A stretch of 64,000 bases of DNA from NCBI GenBank assembly GCA_016648135.1, contig JADDOH010005014.1:44649-108648 (forward strand). The letters are read 5' to 3'. The stretch is from Agrypnia vestita (Eukaryota > Arthropoda > Insecta > Trichoptera > Phryganeidae). Under the pieces are notes generated by a model that saw only the letters and a list, made by a program, of their open reading frames with translations, was not told where the DNA came from and ran no database searches. Below, in pieces: positions 60,201-61,269 of this stretch; position 1 is the first letter of the stretch, and each line of letters begins with the position of its first letter. Made by a program: the position numbers and the translations under genes.

Positions 60201-61269
60201 ATATATTGTGGAACTATAGTCAGTGTAATTATTAACTCGTAATTTCAATCAAGGCAATCAGTTGGTTCCGGATTTATTCGATTTTCTATGAATTGAAAAT
60301 TTTACTATATTATTTTACAAGAACACATTTTTATTGTGAAGCTACAATTTTTCATAACAAAGTTCTGTGAAATTTAGAATCTTTATTTATCAATCAGAAA
60401 GACATGATATTTTTTCGTTGATTTGATTTGTATTTTTTTTGCAAAATTGTGCATTTATTTAAGTATTTCAGTCGTCGATTTTTTAAATTAAATTCGCTTA
60501 ATCTCATACAGTGCATCTTAGAGAGAAATGAAATTGATTTTTAAAATGATTTATTATTTATTAATAGTTTGTAAAAAAATTGGGACAACTATTGTAACCA
60601 AACAAAACTCTATTAAATATTTGATGCTGTTTATTCCATAATATTATTGATTTTTATGGAAGTTACTCTGTGGTGCAACATGATTATTTTGATTAACATT
60701 AAATTGAACTTTGTAATACACACGCGTTGAGTTACACTCAAAGAAAGCTCTCATAAATAACATCACATTTCAACAAATATCTCTGATCTTTGATATCTTT
60801 CCGTTAAGCCCGAAAAAATCTCCCCACTGCTCCGCAACCTACTTGAATAAAATGACAAAATACTGTCCCTCCGAAACTTCAATTGTGATAACTTTAACTT
60901 AATGTGTGTCTATTCAATTGAGTATAAATTAAAATAATCTGTTTATTCCAACCTATCCACCGGCTGCTTTTCCTTCAAAAATCATTTCCAAGCCACCTCA
61001 ATTGAGACGATTATATATGCGCGATATATGTTTTTATATTTTTTACGGTGATATTCTTTGTTGGGTCAATATTTACCATCTCTTTCATGAAACATAGATT
61101 TATAACAACATTATAATACTAAATATATGTATTTTTGTTTTAAACAGGAGACAAAATGGCCGCCATATCTAGAAGGAAAAGTTCGAGAGGAAGTTTGAGC
61201 AGTGAGAAAAGCGCGTGGTGTCTCCTTGTCGTGATCGTCTCTGAAGCATTTTCTTTACTTGCACGGTGA
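3124..61269 (+). CDS. dpr12: Dpr-family two-Ig cell-surface protein, dpr12-like (5'-partial, six exons)
   Basis: Six exons (3124-3290, 13052-13132, 35816-35899, 39824-39958, 58734-58947, 61148-61269) join in frame through GT-AG introns into 266 residues before a TGA. Ig1 spans about residues 33-120, with cysteines 46 and 109 and tryptophan 59 (motif SWVRRRDWH). Ig2 spans about 130-225, with cysteines 151 and 210 and tryptophan 165 (motifs EAFILGSG, SPTPPQYV, SGNYTCSASNTEPASIYVFV). Possible N-glycosylation sites are N28, N33, N104 and N207. The tail (DKMAAISRRKSS) matches my recollection of fly Dpr12, and residues 249-265 are hydrophobic at the very C-terminus, like a GPI signal. Known for the family: Dprs bind DIP Ig proteins and act in neuronal partner choice. 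The first exon here opens with two bases of a split codon, so the start codon and signal peptide lie upstream. Family assignment is firm; the dpr12 paralogue call is likely but made from memory. Confidence 0.85.
3372..3978. repeat. Inverted repeat with hammerhead-like motif
   Basis: The arm at 3372-3502 is the imperfect reverse complement of 3844-3978 (about 130 bp each), around about 340 bp of AT-rich DNA. The right arm carries CTGATGA at 3881 and GAAAC ending 3910, the two conserved blocks of a hammerhead ribozyme core. The left arm, read on the minus strand, keeps GAAAC and an ACACC/GGTGT pair in the place of stem I but has a mutated CTGATGA. Hammerhead motifs in the long terminal repeats of Penelope-like elements are established; assigning this repeat to that group is inference. 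Confidence 0.6.
4603..4642. repeat. Perfect 17-bp hairpin
   Basis: ACAAATGCGTCAAATAA and its exact reverse complement are separated by six bases. No coding or known-element context was seen; it may be the tip of a palindromic transposon. Confidence 0.7.
4930..5145. repeat. Inverted repeat, same hammerhead-like family
   Basis: The arms at about 4933-4985 and 5075-5143 share TTGTGTATTGAA and AATATCAACAT in opposite orientation. The right arm reads CCTGACAAAAGGGACG then TCTGAAATATGTTGATA, a mutated version of the 27825-27857 motif with TATC/GATA still able to pair. Confidence 0.5.
5853..6900 (+). pseudogene. Decayed ORF of an uncharacterised insect mobile element
   Basis: An open frame without ATG runs from about 5856 to 6119 (88 codons; contains GVCAYCRYESHSESLKYP). 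After a gap, fragments in shifted frames read LFDFSSCKL near 6265 and KVPVQEQNFLTDQG near 6330. A third block at 6600-6860 reads YGVSDRATTTTASAVLHNIM and later STLYFDGRKDTTL with two stops. The pattern SDRA..A.A, then LYFDGRKD.TL, with an upstream FD...CK..VP..E..FLTDQ block, resembles a repetitive uncharacterised protein I recall from many insect genomes, probably mobile. Several frameshifts and stops make it non-functional. The family link is from memory. Confidence 0.45.
8003..8166 (+). mobile_element. tRNA-derived SINE (family S1), most complete copy
   Basis: The head TGTTGGTCTTGTGGTTAGGA matches a tRNA A box and GCAGGTTCGAATCTCACTCC a B box, so an internal RNA polymerase III promoter is likely. 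A family-specific body (CAAGTTAGTCCTATTTTCAT) and an A-rich tail (8152-8166) follow. Three further copies lie in the window on the minus strand. Confidence 0.8.
8292..9567 (-). mobile_element. PIF/Harbinger-like DNA transposon, degenerate
   Basis: The ends carry related inverted repeats: GGCGCCACACTGAGCC then CGCCGCGTCTTTTCGGT on the left, and on the right the reverse complement of CGGTGTCACACTACGCG then GTCGCGTCTTTTCCGT. The minus strand encodes a MADF-domain fragment (9302 down to about 9150), a DNA-binding domain that accompanies Harbinger transposases. No transposase catalytic region was recognised in the AT-rich middle. The 193-bp element at 11398-11590 has the same ends. Superfamily assignment is inferred from the MADF domain and the general TIR style. 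Confidence 0.5.
9105..9329 (-). pseudogene. MADF-domain protein fragment of the Harbinger-like element
   Basis: A 74-codon minus-strand frame. From the second methionine (about 9302) it reads MFDAKQFIFEIQNRVFLWNT, then TTEKHFRTAKKRTWVEIGKI. This fits the MADF pattern, in which an acidic/hydrophobic start is followed by LW, a lysine-rich stretch and W..I. MADF proteins bind DNA, and in Harbinger elements they are the partner of the transposase. The frame is short and ends without the usual C-terminal part, so it is a remnant. Confidence 0.5.
10075..10330 (+). mobile_element. M1 repeat family copy
   Basis: Shares with 46700-46960 and 57925-58310 (same strand) and 24010-24330 (opposite strand) the blocks TTTTTGGGTGTTTATAAGGC, TACGATCTATC, GACTTAAGTGATCAC, TGATAGACTGCCACATC and ATGAGTTGTATTTTTACTAC. 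No protein frame is kept, so it looks like a non-autonomous element. Confidence 0.6.
10527..10739. mobile_element. Foldback derivative of the M1 family
   Basis: The outer arms are inverted: TTCAGAATATTTTGAAT on the left and the reverse complement at 10720-10739, with AATACTGGATTTTATTCCC against GGGATTAAATCCAGTATT further in. The centre carries the M1 end motifs GATGTCTCGTAAAGAC and AGTTTCGTCTCTATGAGAC. It appears to be two M1 ends without the interior. Confidence 0.55.
11398..11590. mobile_element. 193-bp MITE derived from the Harbinger-like element
   Basis: Long inverted ends share GGCGCCACACTGCGCGGATC at both termini, followed by a sequence related to GCCGCGTCTTTTCGGT. The right half matches 9470-9565 of the larger element (TTTGATAAGCGCATATTGTG against TTTCGATAAGCGATTATTGT). 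TTAA flanks both sides (11394-11397 and 11591-11594) and could be a target duplication, though 3-bp TWA is usual for Harbinger. Confidence 0.65.
13052..13132 (+). CDS. dpr12: dpr12-like exon B: Ig1 core
   Basis: 27 codons lie between acceptor TTTTTTTCAG and donor GTAAGA, phase 0 on both sides. The product QISWVRRRDWHILSSGMFTF, followed by TNDERFQ, is the Dpr signature region around the Ig1 core tryptophan. GC3 is about 11/27, much lower than in exons A and E. The exon is too short to stand out as an open reading frame; it was found from the conserved WVRRRD and NDERF motifs. Confidence 0.92.
13500..14093 (+). mobile_element. LTR-like sequence, possible solo LTR
   Basis: The block has a TATA box (GCGTATAAAAGGCGGAGCC near 13714), AATAAA downstream (near 13845) and an end CACGTTCCGTGACA at about 14080-14093. 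It parallels the better-supported LTR at 47546-48240 in layout. I could not fix the 5' end or find a target duplication. Confidence 0.35.
14225..14500. other. GC-rich block of unknown role in intron 2
   Basis: Unlike its surroundings, this stretch is GC- and CpG-rich (for example CGCGATCGCGTTCGTTCGC and TCATTTCCCGGGGGACGGAA). An 86-codon frame (14233-14493) exists, but its composition does not look like a known protein. It could be a regulatory element, an alternative non-coding exon, or an unrecognised repeat. Confidence 0.35.
14586..14945 (-). mobile_element. LINE 3'-end fragment
   Basis: The minus strand reads LNWLTRAEAAQDRGAWKNLV, then ESLGPRSYKVKRKK, like the end of a non-LTR reverse-transcriptase ORF (W...A.DR..W..LV). 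Upstream on that strand, near 14900, CTGAGGTGGCTTGG encodes LRWLG, the usual LRWLGHV motif. The frame between is broken. Confidence 0.55.
15045..15310 (-). repeat. R repeat family copy
   Basis: The reverse complement matches 17505-17890 and 32315-32990. It shares a CTAGCTGTTTGTAC/GGTGTTGCTCCGG start, ACCCGGTGGG, and TCTACACCGTTGATCG with CTCAAAATTTGCATAC. Related sequence starts at 63640. No coding signal. Confidence 0.6.
16140..16166 (-). repeat. LINE 3' tail microsatellite (AAAT)n
   Basis: Five or so ATTT units on the + strand, read as AAAT repeats on the LINE strand. Such tails are common at CR1/jockey-type LINE 3' ends. Confidence 0.6.
16140..17486 (-). pseudogene. Non-LTR retrotransposon, 3' part of reverse transcriptase
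   Basis: On the minus strand a frame from about 17360 to 16803 reads TWLENNLLTVNLKKTKYLTF, then SVKYLGIIIDRHLNWKLHI, then YALAQSFLNYAIPSWGGTYK. This is the RT thumb and C-terminal part of a jockey/CR1-like LINE. A one-base shift near 16848 moves the frame; it continues as NTRQALRNLDEIPKTKTTHG, IGPKIFNIFKTDFPEI and TENLLTVIA to a stop near 16560. A non-coding tail of (AAAT)n at 16140-16165 marks the 3' end. The 5' part, including the catalytic motifs, is missing (5' truncation). Confidence 0.7.
17505..17895 (+). repeat. R repeat family copy
   Basis: Begins TAGCTGTTTGTACCTGCCGT, then GAATATGTATGCTAAATTTG, matching 32315-32990 (TAGCTGGTCGTATCCGGCGT). It abuts the 5'-truncated LINE, so one probably inserted beside or into the other. 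Confidence 0.6.
18391..18680. mobile_element. T repeat family copy (TIR ACTCCCTTT)
   Basis: Starts TTTTACTCCCTTTATGTTAA and ends AAAGGGAGTATAATAAAAAC, an inverted-repeat pair. The interior CCCGTGATCCAATCGAGCTG and GTCGCCCAATGCGTAG is shared with 51858-52240 and partly with 25292-25450. The short frames inside are alike between copies only because the DNA is repeated. Confidence 0.65.
18880..19285. promoter_or_regulatory. Candidate conserved intronic regulatory block
   Basis: Repeat-free, GC-moderate DNA within AT-rich intron, without a good reading frame. It is dense in transcription-factor-like words: ATGCAAAT-type octamer (CATGCAAATTCC), TATCGATA, and a palindromic pair of SOX-like ATTGT/ACAAT sites (AATTGTCGAAACAATT at about 19240), plus AGACAATCC. 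Enhancer function is inference only. Confidence 0.35.
19680..19753. repeat. Short inverted repeat, MITE-like
   Basis: TGGCGTACAGATGCAGAAGC and the reverse complement of GCTTTTGCATCTGTATGCC flank CCATATA-type centres, giving arms of about 35 bp with few mismatches. Confidence 0.6.
20165..20285 (-). mobile_element. Short LINE-end-like repeat fragment
   Basis: Shares CTTCTTCCTTGCACTGTCGC, AACTCATTGCC and GGGTATCTCTTTC with 44810-44945 (TTTTCCATGCATTGTCCCAA, AACTCGTTGCC, GAGTATCTCTTTC). It is probably a 3' fragment of a retroelement on the minus strand. Confidence 0.4.
23150..23171. repeat. (AT)n microsatellite
   Basis: About ten TA units follow ATTTTATTTTATTTTATTTT. No other signal. Confidence 0.9.
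23925..24335 (-). mobile_element. M1 repeat family copy with internal foldback
   Basis: The reverse complement carries the M1 blocks TTGGGTATTCATAGGGC, CGTACGGC, GATTGCTTTACTC and GACAGACTACCACATC. A second, inverted piece at 23925-23973 pairs with 24047-24105 (GAGTTG...ACCGTTACCTGCAGTTGAAA against its complement). The end motif GATTAATGATGTTCCCC at about 24318 matches the M1 ends at 10596. Confidence 0.6.
24550..24625 (+). tRNA. tRNA-like gene or tRNA pseudogene
   Basis: The 76-base stretch begins GGCTTCTATAGCG and ends CGGTAGCAGCC. The acceptor ends pair with one mismatch (GGCTTCT/AGCAGCC), a D arm is present (GCGT, AACTGGATA, ACGC), and the T-loop word GGTTCGAATCCC is intact. The anticodon arm is irregular: with a seven-base loop CCTCGGA the anticodon would be TCG (Arg), but position 33 is C, and the T stem has mismatches. 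No CCA is encoded, as expected in eukaryotes. It is probably a decayed tRNA or SINE head. Confidence 0.5.
25292..25450. mobile_element. T repeat family copy, truncated
   Basis: Starts TTTTTACTCCCTTTCTTTTA and shares CCCGTGTTCCAATCGAGCTG and GACTTGTGGTGACGAT with 18391-18680. The right end is lost. Confidence 0.65.
27825..27857 (-). ncRNA. Hammerhead-ribozyme-like motif
   Basis: On the minus strand: GTATC, then CTGATGA, a short helix-II region (AAGGACCATAGGCTTC), GAAA, CATGTT, then GATAC. GTATC and GATAC form a 5-bp stem I, and GTT precedes the stem in the position of a cleavage triplet. Helix II is poorly paired and helix III very short, as in the minimal hammerheads of Penelope-like elements. 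It may be a decayed, inactive copy. Confidence 0.45.
28121..28390. mobile_element. K repeat family copy (TIR-like ends)
   Basis: Starts GGTATTAAAGCAAAAGTAGC and ends GGATATGCCTTTGCTTTTATAC, roughly inverted. The interior GGTTTACTAATTTGTAATGC matches 48738-49275 (GGATTACTAATTTATAATGT). It includes a purine-rich run at 28168-28212. Confidence 0.5.
29088..29262 (-). mobile_element. tRNA-derived SINE (family S1)
   Basis: A nearly full minus-strand copy: poly-T (tail), GAAATGCGAAGACGGAGTAC, CTTGTGCTATGAAAATAGG, then the tRNA-like head ending GTGCTAACCACAAGACCACT. The B box is altered (TCTCAACCCGCGATC). Confidence 0.75.
29303..29331 (-). ncRNA. Hammerhead-like motif, degenerate
   Basis: On the minus strand CTGATGA and GAAAC are 17 bases apart, with AAGA/TCTT possibly pairing as helix II. 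Stem I is weak. Listed because it shares the CCTGATGA start with the other copies. Confidence 0.25.
29600..29830 (-). mobile_element. LINE 3'-end fragment (family of 31262-32281)
   Basis: The minus strand encodes MKNVIRRCMKRDGAIIVCQN and then RRVRHFLP. This parallels RACMRRCMNVDEARVVRQDR, then RVWRFTL, near the end of the LINE at 31262-32281. The upstream frame is broken. Confidence 0.6.
31262..32281 (+). pseudogene. Non-LTR retrotransposon with internal deletion
   Basis: The first frame (31273-31458) reads QGAFVGGRGCTDQIFSLRVL, then FVDLQKAYDRV, typical RT blocks. A deletion then jumps to LYADDVV (about 31444), the catalytic YADD box, skipping much of the palm. Frame 31509-32102 carries EQLDEFVYLRSKFDR, GSEAWSWQKRNENRLNAVDM and LRWLGHVERMNKERMTRK, the C-terminal RT region. 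A shift near 32085 continues as RPRKTWHDQIKQIL, then RVWRFTLSAYPHGETTRW and a stop. The 3' end is a GTAA microsatellite (32268-32281). It is dead: deletion, frameshift and stops. Clade (RTE- or jockey-like) is undecided. Confidence 0.75.
32315..32990 (+). repeat. R repeat family copy with four tandem units
   Basis: After a head TAGCTGGTCGTATCCGGCGT and AAATAAGTTTGTGAGGAG, four units of about 110-135 bp follow. Each has AAGAATAWGTATG..AATTT, a TTTGCATAGAAAATATATCA block, a purine-rich run and a CCCGCCGGGTCTTA-type end (the last near 32960). The units differ, so the tandem array is old. The family also occurs at 15045, 17505 and 63640. Confidence 0.7.
35398..35607. repeat. Inverted repeat with hammerhead-like core
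   Basis: Arms 35398-35476 and 35530-35607 share GGATATTTTATACRAACCG and GAGAAACGATTCTCGA in opposite orientation. The centre holds CTGATGATGTCCTATAAGC, and the start of the right arm has CGAAAC followed by GTCGAGAATC, giving the CTGATGA...GAAAC spacing of a hammerhead (35508-35538) with CTC/GAG as stem I. Helix II is weak. The element ends only about 210 bp before exon C. Confidence 0.55.
35816..35899 (+). CDS. dpr12: dpr12-like exon C: end of Ig1
   Basis: 28 codons lie between acceptor TTTCATAG and donor GTATGT, phase 0 on both sides. The product contains DDWTLQIKYVQKRDNGTYEC, which carries the second Ig1 cysteine and the tyrosine-corner pattern D.G.Y.C. N104-G-T is a possible glycosylation site. 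GC3 is about 13/28. Confidence 0.92.
37168..37202. repeat. Perfect 13-bp hairpin
   Basis: TCAATGTTCAACA and its exact reverse complement TGTTGAACATTGA flank nine bases. No element context recognised. Confidence 0.7.
38225..38305 (-). mobile_element. tRNA-like SINE head, degenerate
   Basis: The minus strand reads ACAATGGTTAGAAACCCCAC (A-box-like), then GAGTTCTGGGTTTAGTTCTC (B-box-like) about 35 bases on. It differs from family S1. Confidence 0.4.
38750..38931 (-). mobile_element. tRNA-derived SINE (family S1)
   Basis: A full-length minus-strand copy: poly-T tail, GATGCGAACACGGAATACGT, CTTGTGCTATGAAAATAAGA, GAAATTCGAACCCGCGACC (B box) and GTCCTAACCACAAGACCAAC (A box). It lies about 0.9 kb before exon D. 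Confidence 0.8.
39824..39958 (+). CDS. dpr12: dpr12-like exon D: Ig1-Ig2 linker and start of Ig2
   Basis: 45 codons lie between acceptor TTTATTAG and donor GTGAGG, phase 0 on both sides. It encodes the last Ig1 strand (VSTGIGLLSHYVNLNIVVPE) and then AFILGSGEHHVDTDSIINLV followed by CIIEK, which carries the first Ig2 cysteine. VVPEAFI with ILGSGE is diagnostic for the Dpr family, and the CIIEK ending suits dpr12. GC3 is about 24/45. Confidence 0.93.
40164..40419. mobile_element. Foldback MITE
   Basis: Arms of about 115-120 bp (40164-40277 and 40297-40419) are close reverse complements with a loop of about 20 bp. The inner 21 bp (TATTATTAAACGATTTCCAT plus A) match perfectly. The 61-codon frame across it is a product of the repeat. 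It sits about 200 bp after exon D. Confidence 0.75.
42400..42670. promoter_or_regulatory. Candidate GC-rich intronic regulatory block
   Basis: A repeat-free GC-rich island in AT-rich intron: GACGGAGAGAGAGATAAAGG (GAGA-type), GCCCTTTGACTTACGAGGGC (near palindromic) and GTTGCGCGGGGATGGCCCCT. No reading frame. Enhancer or CpG-rich element is inference. Confidence 0.3.
44105..44335. promoter_or_regulatory. Candidate regulatory block with repeated TTAATTGCTTAA words
   Basis: Non-coding, mixed-composition DNA with ACTAATTGCTTAAACC (44220), GGTTAATTGCTTAATTGC (44317) and ACTAATTCACG, which are homeodomain-like TAAT words in clusters. No repeat copy of this block was seen in the window. Confidence 0.25.
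44810..44945 (-). mobile_element. Short LINE-end-like repeat fragment
   Basis: Matches 20165-20285 in AACTCGTTGCC, TCTAGTTCTCAG and GAGTATCTCTTTCCA. No frame kept. Confidence 0.4.
45790..46010 (+). pseudogene. LINE reverse-transcriptase C-terminal fragment
   Basis: The frame from 45852 reads VAKSMKGSMRRFGLVKGMND, then ERMEKYMREC. This is a mutated form of the K.SLRWLGHVERMN.ERM motif seen at 31990-32030. The parts before and after do not match further. It is a small LINE remnant. Confidence 0.55.
46690..46965 (+). mobile_element. M1 repeat family copy
   Basis: GTCTCATAGAAACGAAGCTA, then TTTTTTGGGTGTTCATATGG, TTACGATCTATCACAAGGC, CTTAAGTGATCATTTTCC and CCTTGTTCCATATGTGAGTT follow the same order as in the copies at 10075 and 57925. 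Confidence 0.65.
47215..47395. other. GC-rich block of unknown origin
   Basis: The stretch is rich in GC and CpG (GACTGCCGCCCGCATACAGA, GCGGGCTGCCGCCCCAAAGT), with a 66-codon frame rich in R, A and P. It may be a fragment of a transposon or rDNA-like sequence. It lies 150 bp before the solo LTR and differs strongly from the surrounding intron. Confidence 0.35.
47546..48240 (+). mobile_element. Solo LTR of an LTR retrotransposon
   Basis: The 695-bp block starts TG and ends CACGACACGTGACA. It is flanked by the same five bases, ATACG, at 47541-47545 and 48241-48245, which fits a target-site duplication. Inside are a TATA box (GGGTATAAATATGG near 47839) and an AATAAA (48063), in promoter-then-polyadenylation order. 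Upstream of the TATA box is a TTC-GAA array (see separate entry). No gag or pol is adjacent, so recombination to a solo LTR is likely. The 5' boundary rests on the 5-bp match alone. Confidence 0.5.
47768..47790 (+). promoter_or_regulatory. Heat-shock-element-like array in the LTR
   Basis: CCCTTCGAGAAGCTTCTACG contains TTC-GA-GAA-GC-TTC, the alternating nTTCnnGAAn pattern of an HSF site, followed by a spaced GAA. It lies about 60 bp upstream of the LTR TATA box. HSF control is inferred from the pattern only. Confidence 0.4.
48738..49275. mobile_element. K repeat family copy (TIR-like ends)
   Basis: Begins CTATATAAGCAAAGGCAGC and ends ACTGCCTTTGCTTTTATATC, an inverted pair. The word GCAAAGGCAGCAATATCC recurs inside as AGCAAAAGCAGCATTGTCC and GTAGCAAGCACAGCAATAACC. 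Related to 28121-28390. No protein frame. Confidence 0.55.
50204..50395 (+). CDS. Unassigned 63-codon frame, possibly repeat-derived
   Basis: From ATG at 50204 the frame encodes MVRAIGRLFRSNPDYDEMRG, then KRVDIAPVVLLERVSEQRAT, and ends TDHRDEKTD. It is charged, with balanced codon use, and less AT-rich than the flanks. I recognise no domain, signal peptide or splice context. It may be part of an old transposon (GGGGCAAGCGAGT also occurs at about 40728). Confidence 0.2.
   Translation: MVRAIGRLFRSNPDYDEMRGKRVDIAPVVLLERVSEQRATKKDGGNRFQVSGITTDHRDEKTD
51858..52240. mobile_element. T repeat family copy
   Basis: Starts TTTTTACTCCCTTTATATTA and ends GAAAGGGAGTATAATGAAAA. It shares CCCGTGATCCAATCGAGCTG, AGACTCGTGGTGACGAT and CGTAGCGTCGCCCGACC with the copy at 18391-18680 and is about 90 bp longer. 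Confidence 0.7.
52330..53000 (-). pseudogene. mariner-family transposase pseudogene
   Basis: Read on the minus strand in shifted frames: RTEEKQQSRVECCLNFLSRR then KNEGILNRVF (near 52900-52760), YYQELKTMVDKLALKQLRLV (near 52570-52510), and FRHPPYSPDLAPNDFQNFL (near 52430-52370). The first resembles the HELTE..K..RV..C..LLSR.KNE.FL..I block, the second the LVNR region and the last the catalytic-Asp motif PPYSPDLAPSD. Several stops and frameshifts show it is dead. The first catalytic Asp region (TGDEKW) is not recognisable. Terminal repeats were not identified. Confidence 0.7.
53786..53806 (-). ncRNA. Hammerhead-like motif, weak
   Basis: On the minus strand CTGATGA is followed by ATAGGCTATA, then GAAA. 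ATAG/CTAT can pair as a 4-bp helix II. No stem I partner or cleavage site is clear, so this is the weakest member of the set. Confidence 0.2.
54666..55464. mobile_element. piggyBac-like non-autonomous element (right end clear)
   Basis: The right end reads GACCCCAAAGGG followed by TTAA (55461-55464), i.e. TTAA-CCCTTTGGGG on the other strand, typical of piggyBac-like termini. The near-palindrome GGGTCCANNTGGACCC followed by CACGAT occurs at 54666-54681 and 55381-55396. The left terminus is uncertain, possibly at TTAACC near 54511. No transposase frame. Confidence 0.4.
55545..55680. promoter_or_regulatory. Candidate regulatory block with E-box and TCF-like words
   Basis: A GC-richer non-coding stretch: GATCGGCCCTAATATTAAGC, AGATCAAAG (TCF-like), AACACGTGGGCGTGGCATGC (E-box CACGTG followed by GGGCGTGGC, KLF-like), then GCCTGCGCCCGCATATTC. 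No repeat match in the window and no frame. Confidence 0.3.
57925..58310 (+). mobile_element. M1 repeat family copy
   Basis: ATGTCTCACAGAGACGAAGC, then TCTGGGTGTATCTAGAACG, GGCTTAAGTAATCACTTTAC and ATGTAACGTGCACGACTCC follow M1 order. The end TGGGATAAAATCCAGTAATC matches the element end at 10580, so this copy is close to full length. Confidence 0.6.
58407..58505 (+). pseudogene. LINE reverse-transcriptase fragment (VPQG motif)
   Basis: The + strand reads EVPQGCRLGPILLILNINDV and FDL, then a stop, matching the GVPQGSVLGPLLF..YIND block of non-LTR reverse transcriptases. Only about 30 codons remain. Confidence 0.6.
58510..58680 (-). mobile_element. LINE 3'-end fragment beside exon E
   Basis: The minus strand reads SRNRGIRKRPG and, after a frame change, TLEDILSETCEKMFVRRLGK. 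This parallels GRPRKTWHDQIKQILEDGPV of the LINE at 31262-32281 and the fragment at 29600-29830. It starts about where the + strand fragment ends, so the two form a composite insertion ending about 50 bp before the exon E acceptor. Confidence 0.55.
58734..58947 (+). CDS. dpr12: dpr12-like exon E: Ig2 core
   Basis: 71 codons plus one base lie between acceptor TTATTCACCAG and donor GTAAGC. The product opens SPTPPQYVFWYHNERMINYD and ends SGNYTCSASNTEPASIYVFV plus TE, giving the Ig2 tryptophan and second cysteine. N207-Y-T is a possible glycosylation site. By hand count 69 of 71 third positions are G or C, extreme for this AT-rich locus. A decayed LINE fragment ends about 50 bp before the acceptor, so the branch-point region is short and bordered by repeat-derived sequence. 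Confidence 0.94.
58948..61147 (+). other. Intron 5 of the dpr12-like gene
   Basis: 2.2 kb, donor GTAAGC, acceptor TTTAAACAG. AT-rich. A short stretch at 60950-61015 (CCAAGCCACCTCAATTG) resembles the LINE end at 14890, and 60658-60680 (GGAAGTTACTCTGTGGTGCA) repeats 29061-29082. Nothing else supportable was seen. Confidence 0.7.
61148..61269 (+). CDS. dpr12: dpr12-like terminal exon: C-terminal tail, probable GPI signal
   Basis: The acceptor is AAACAG. The first two bases complete a glycine codon split with exon E, then 39 codons run to TGA at 61267-61269. The tail reads GDKMAAISRRKSSRG and ends in a hydrophobic stretch (SAWCLLVVIVS, then EAFSLLAR). The small residues at 241-245 before a polar spacer and hydrophobic end fit a GPI-attachment signal, which is known for several Dprs. 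A single glutamate in the hydrophobic part and the terminal arginine make this an inference. Confidence 0.87.
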
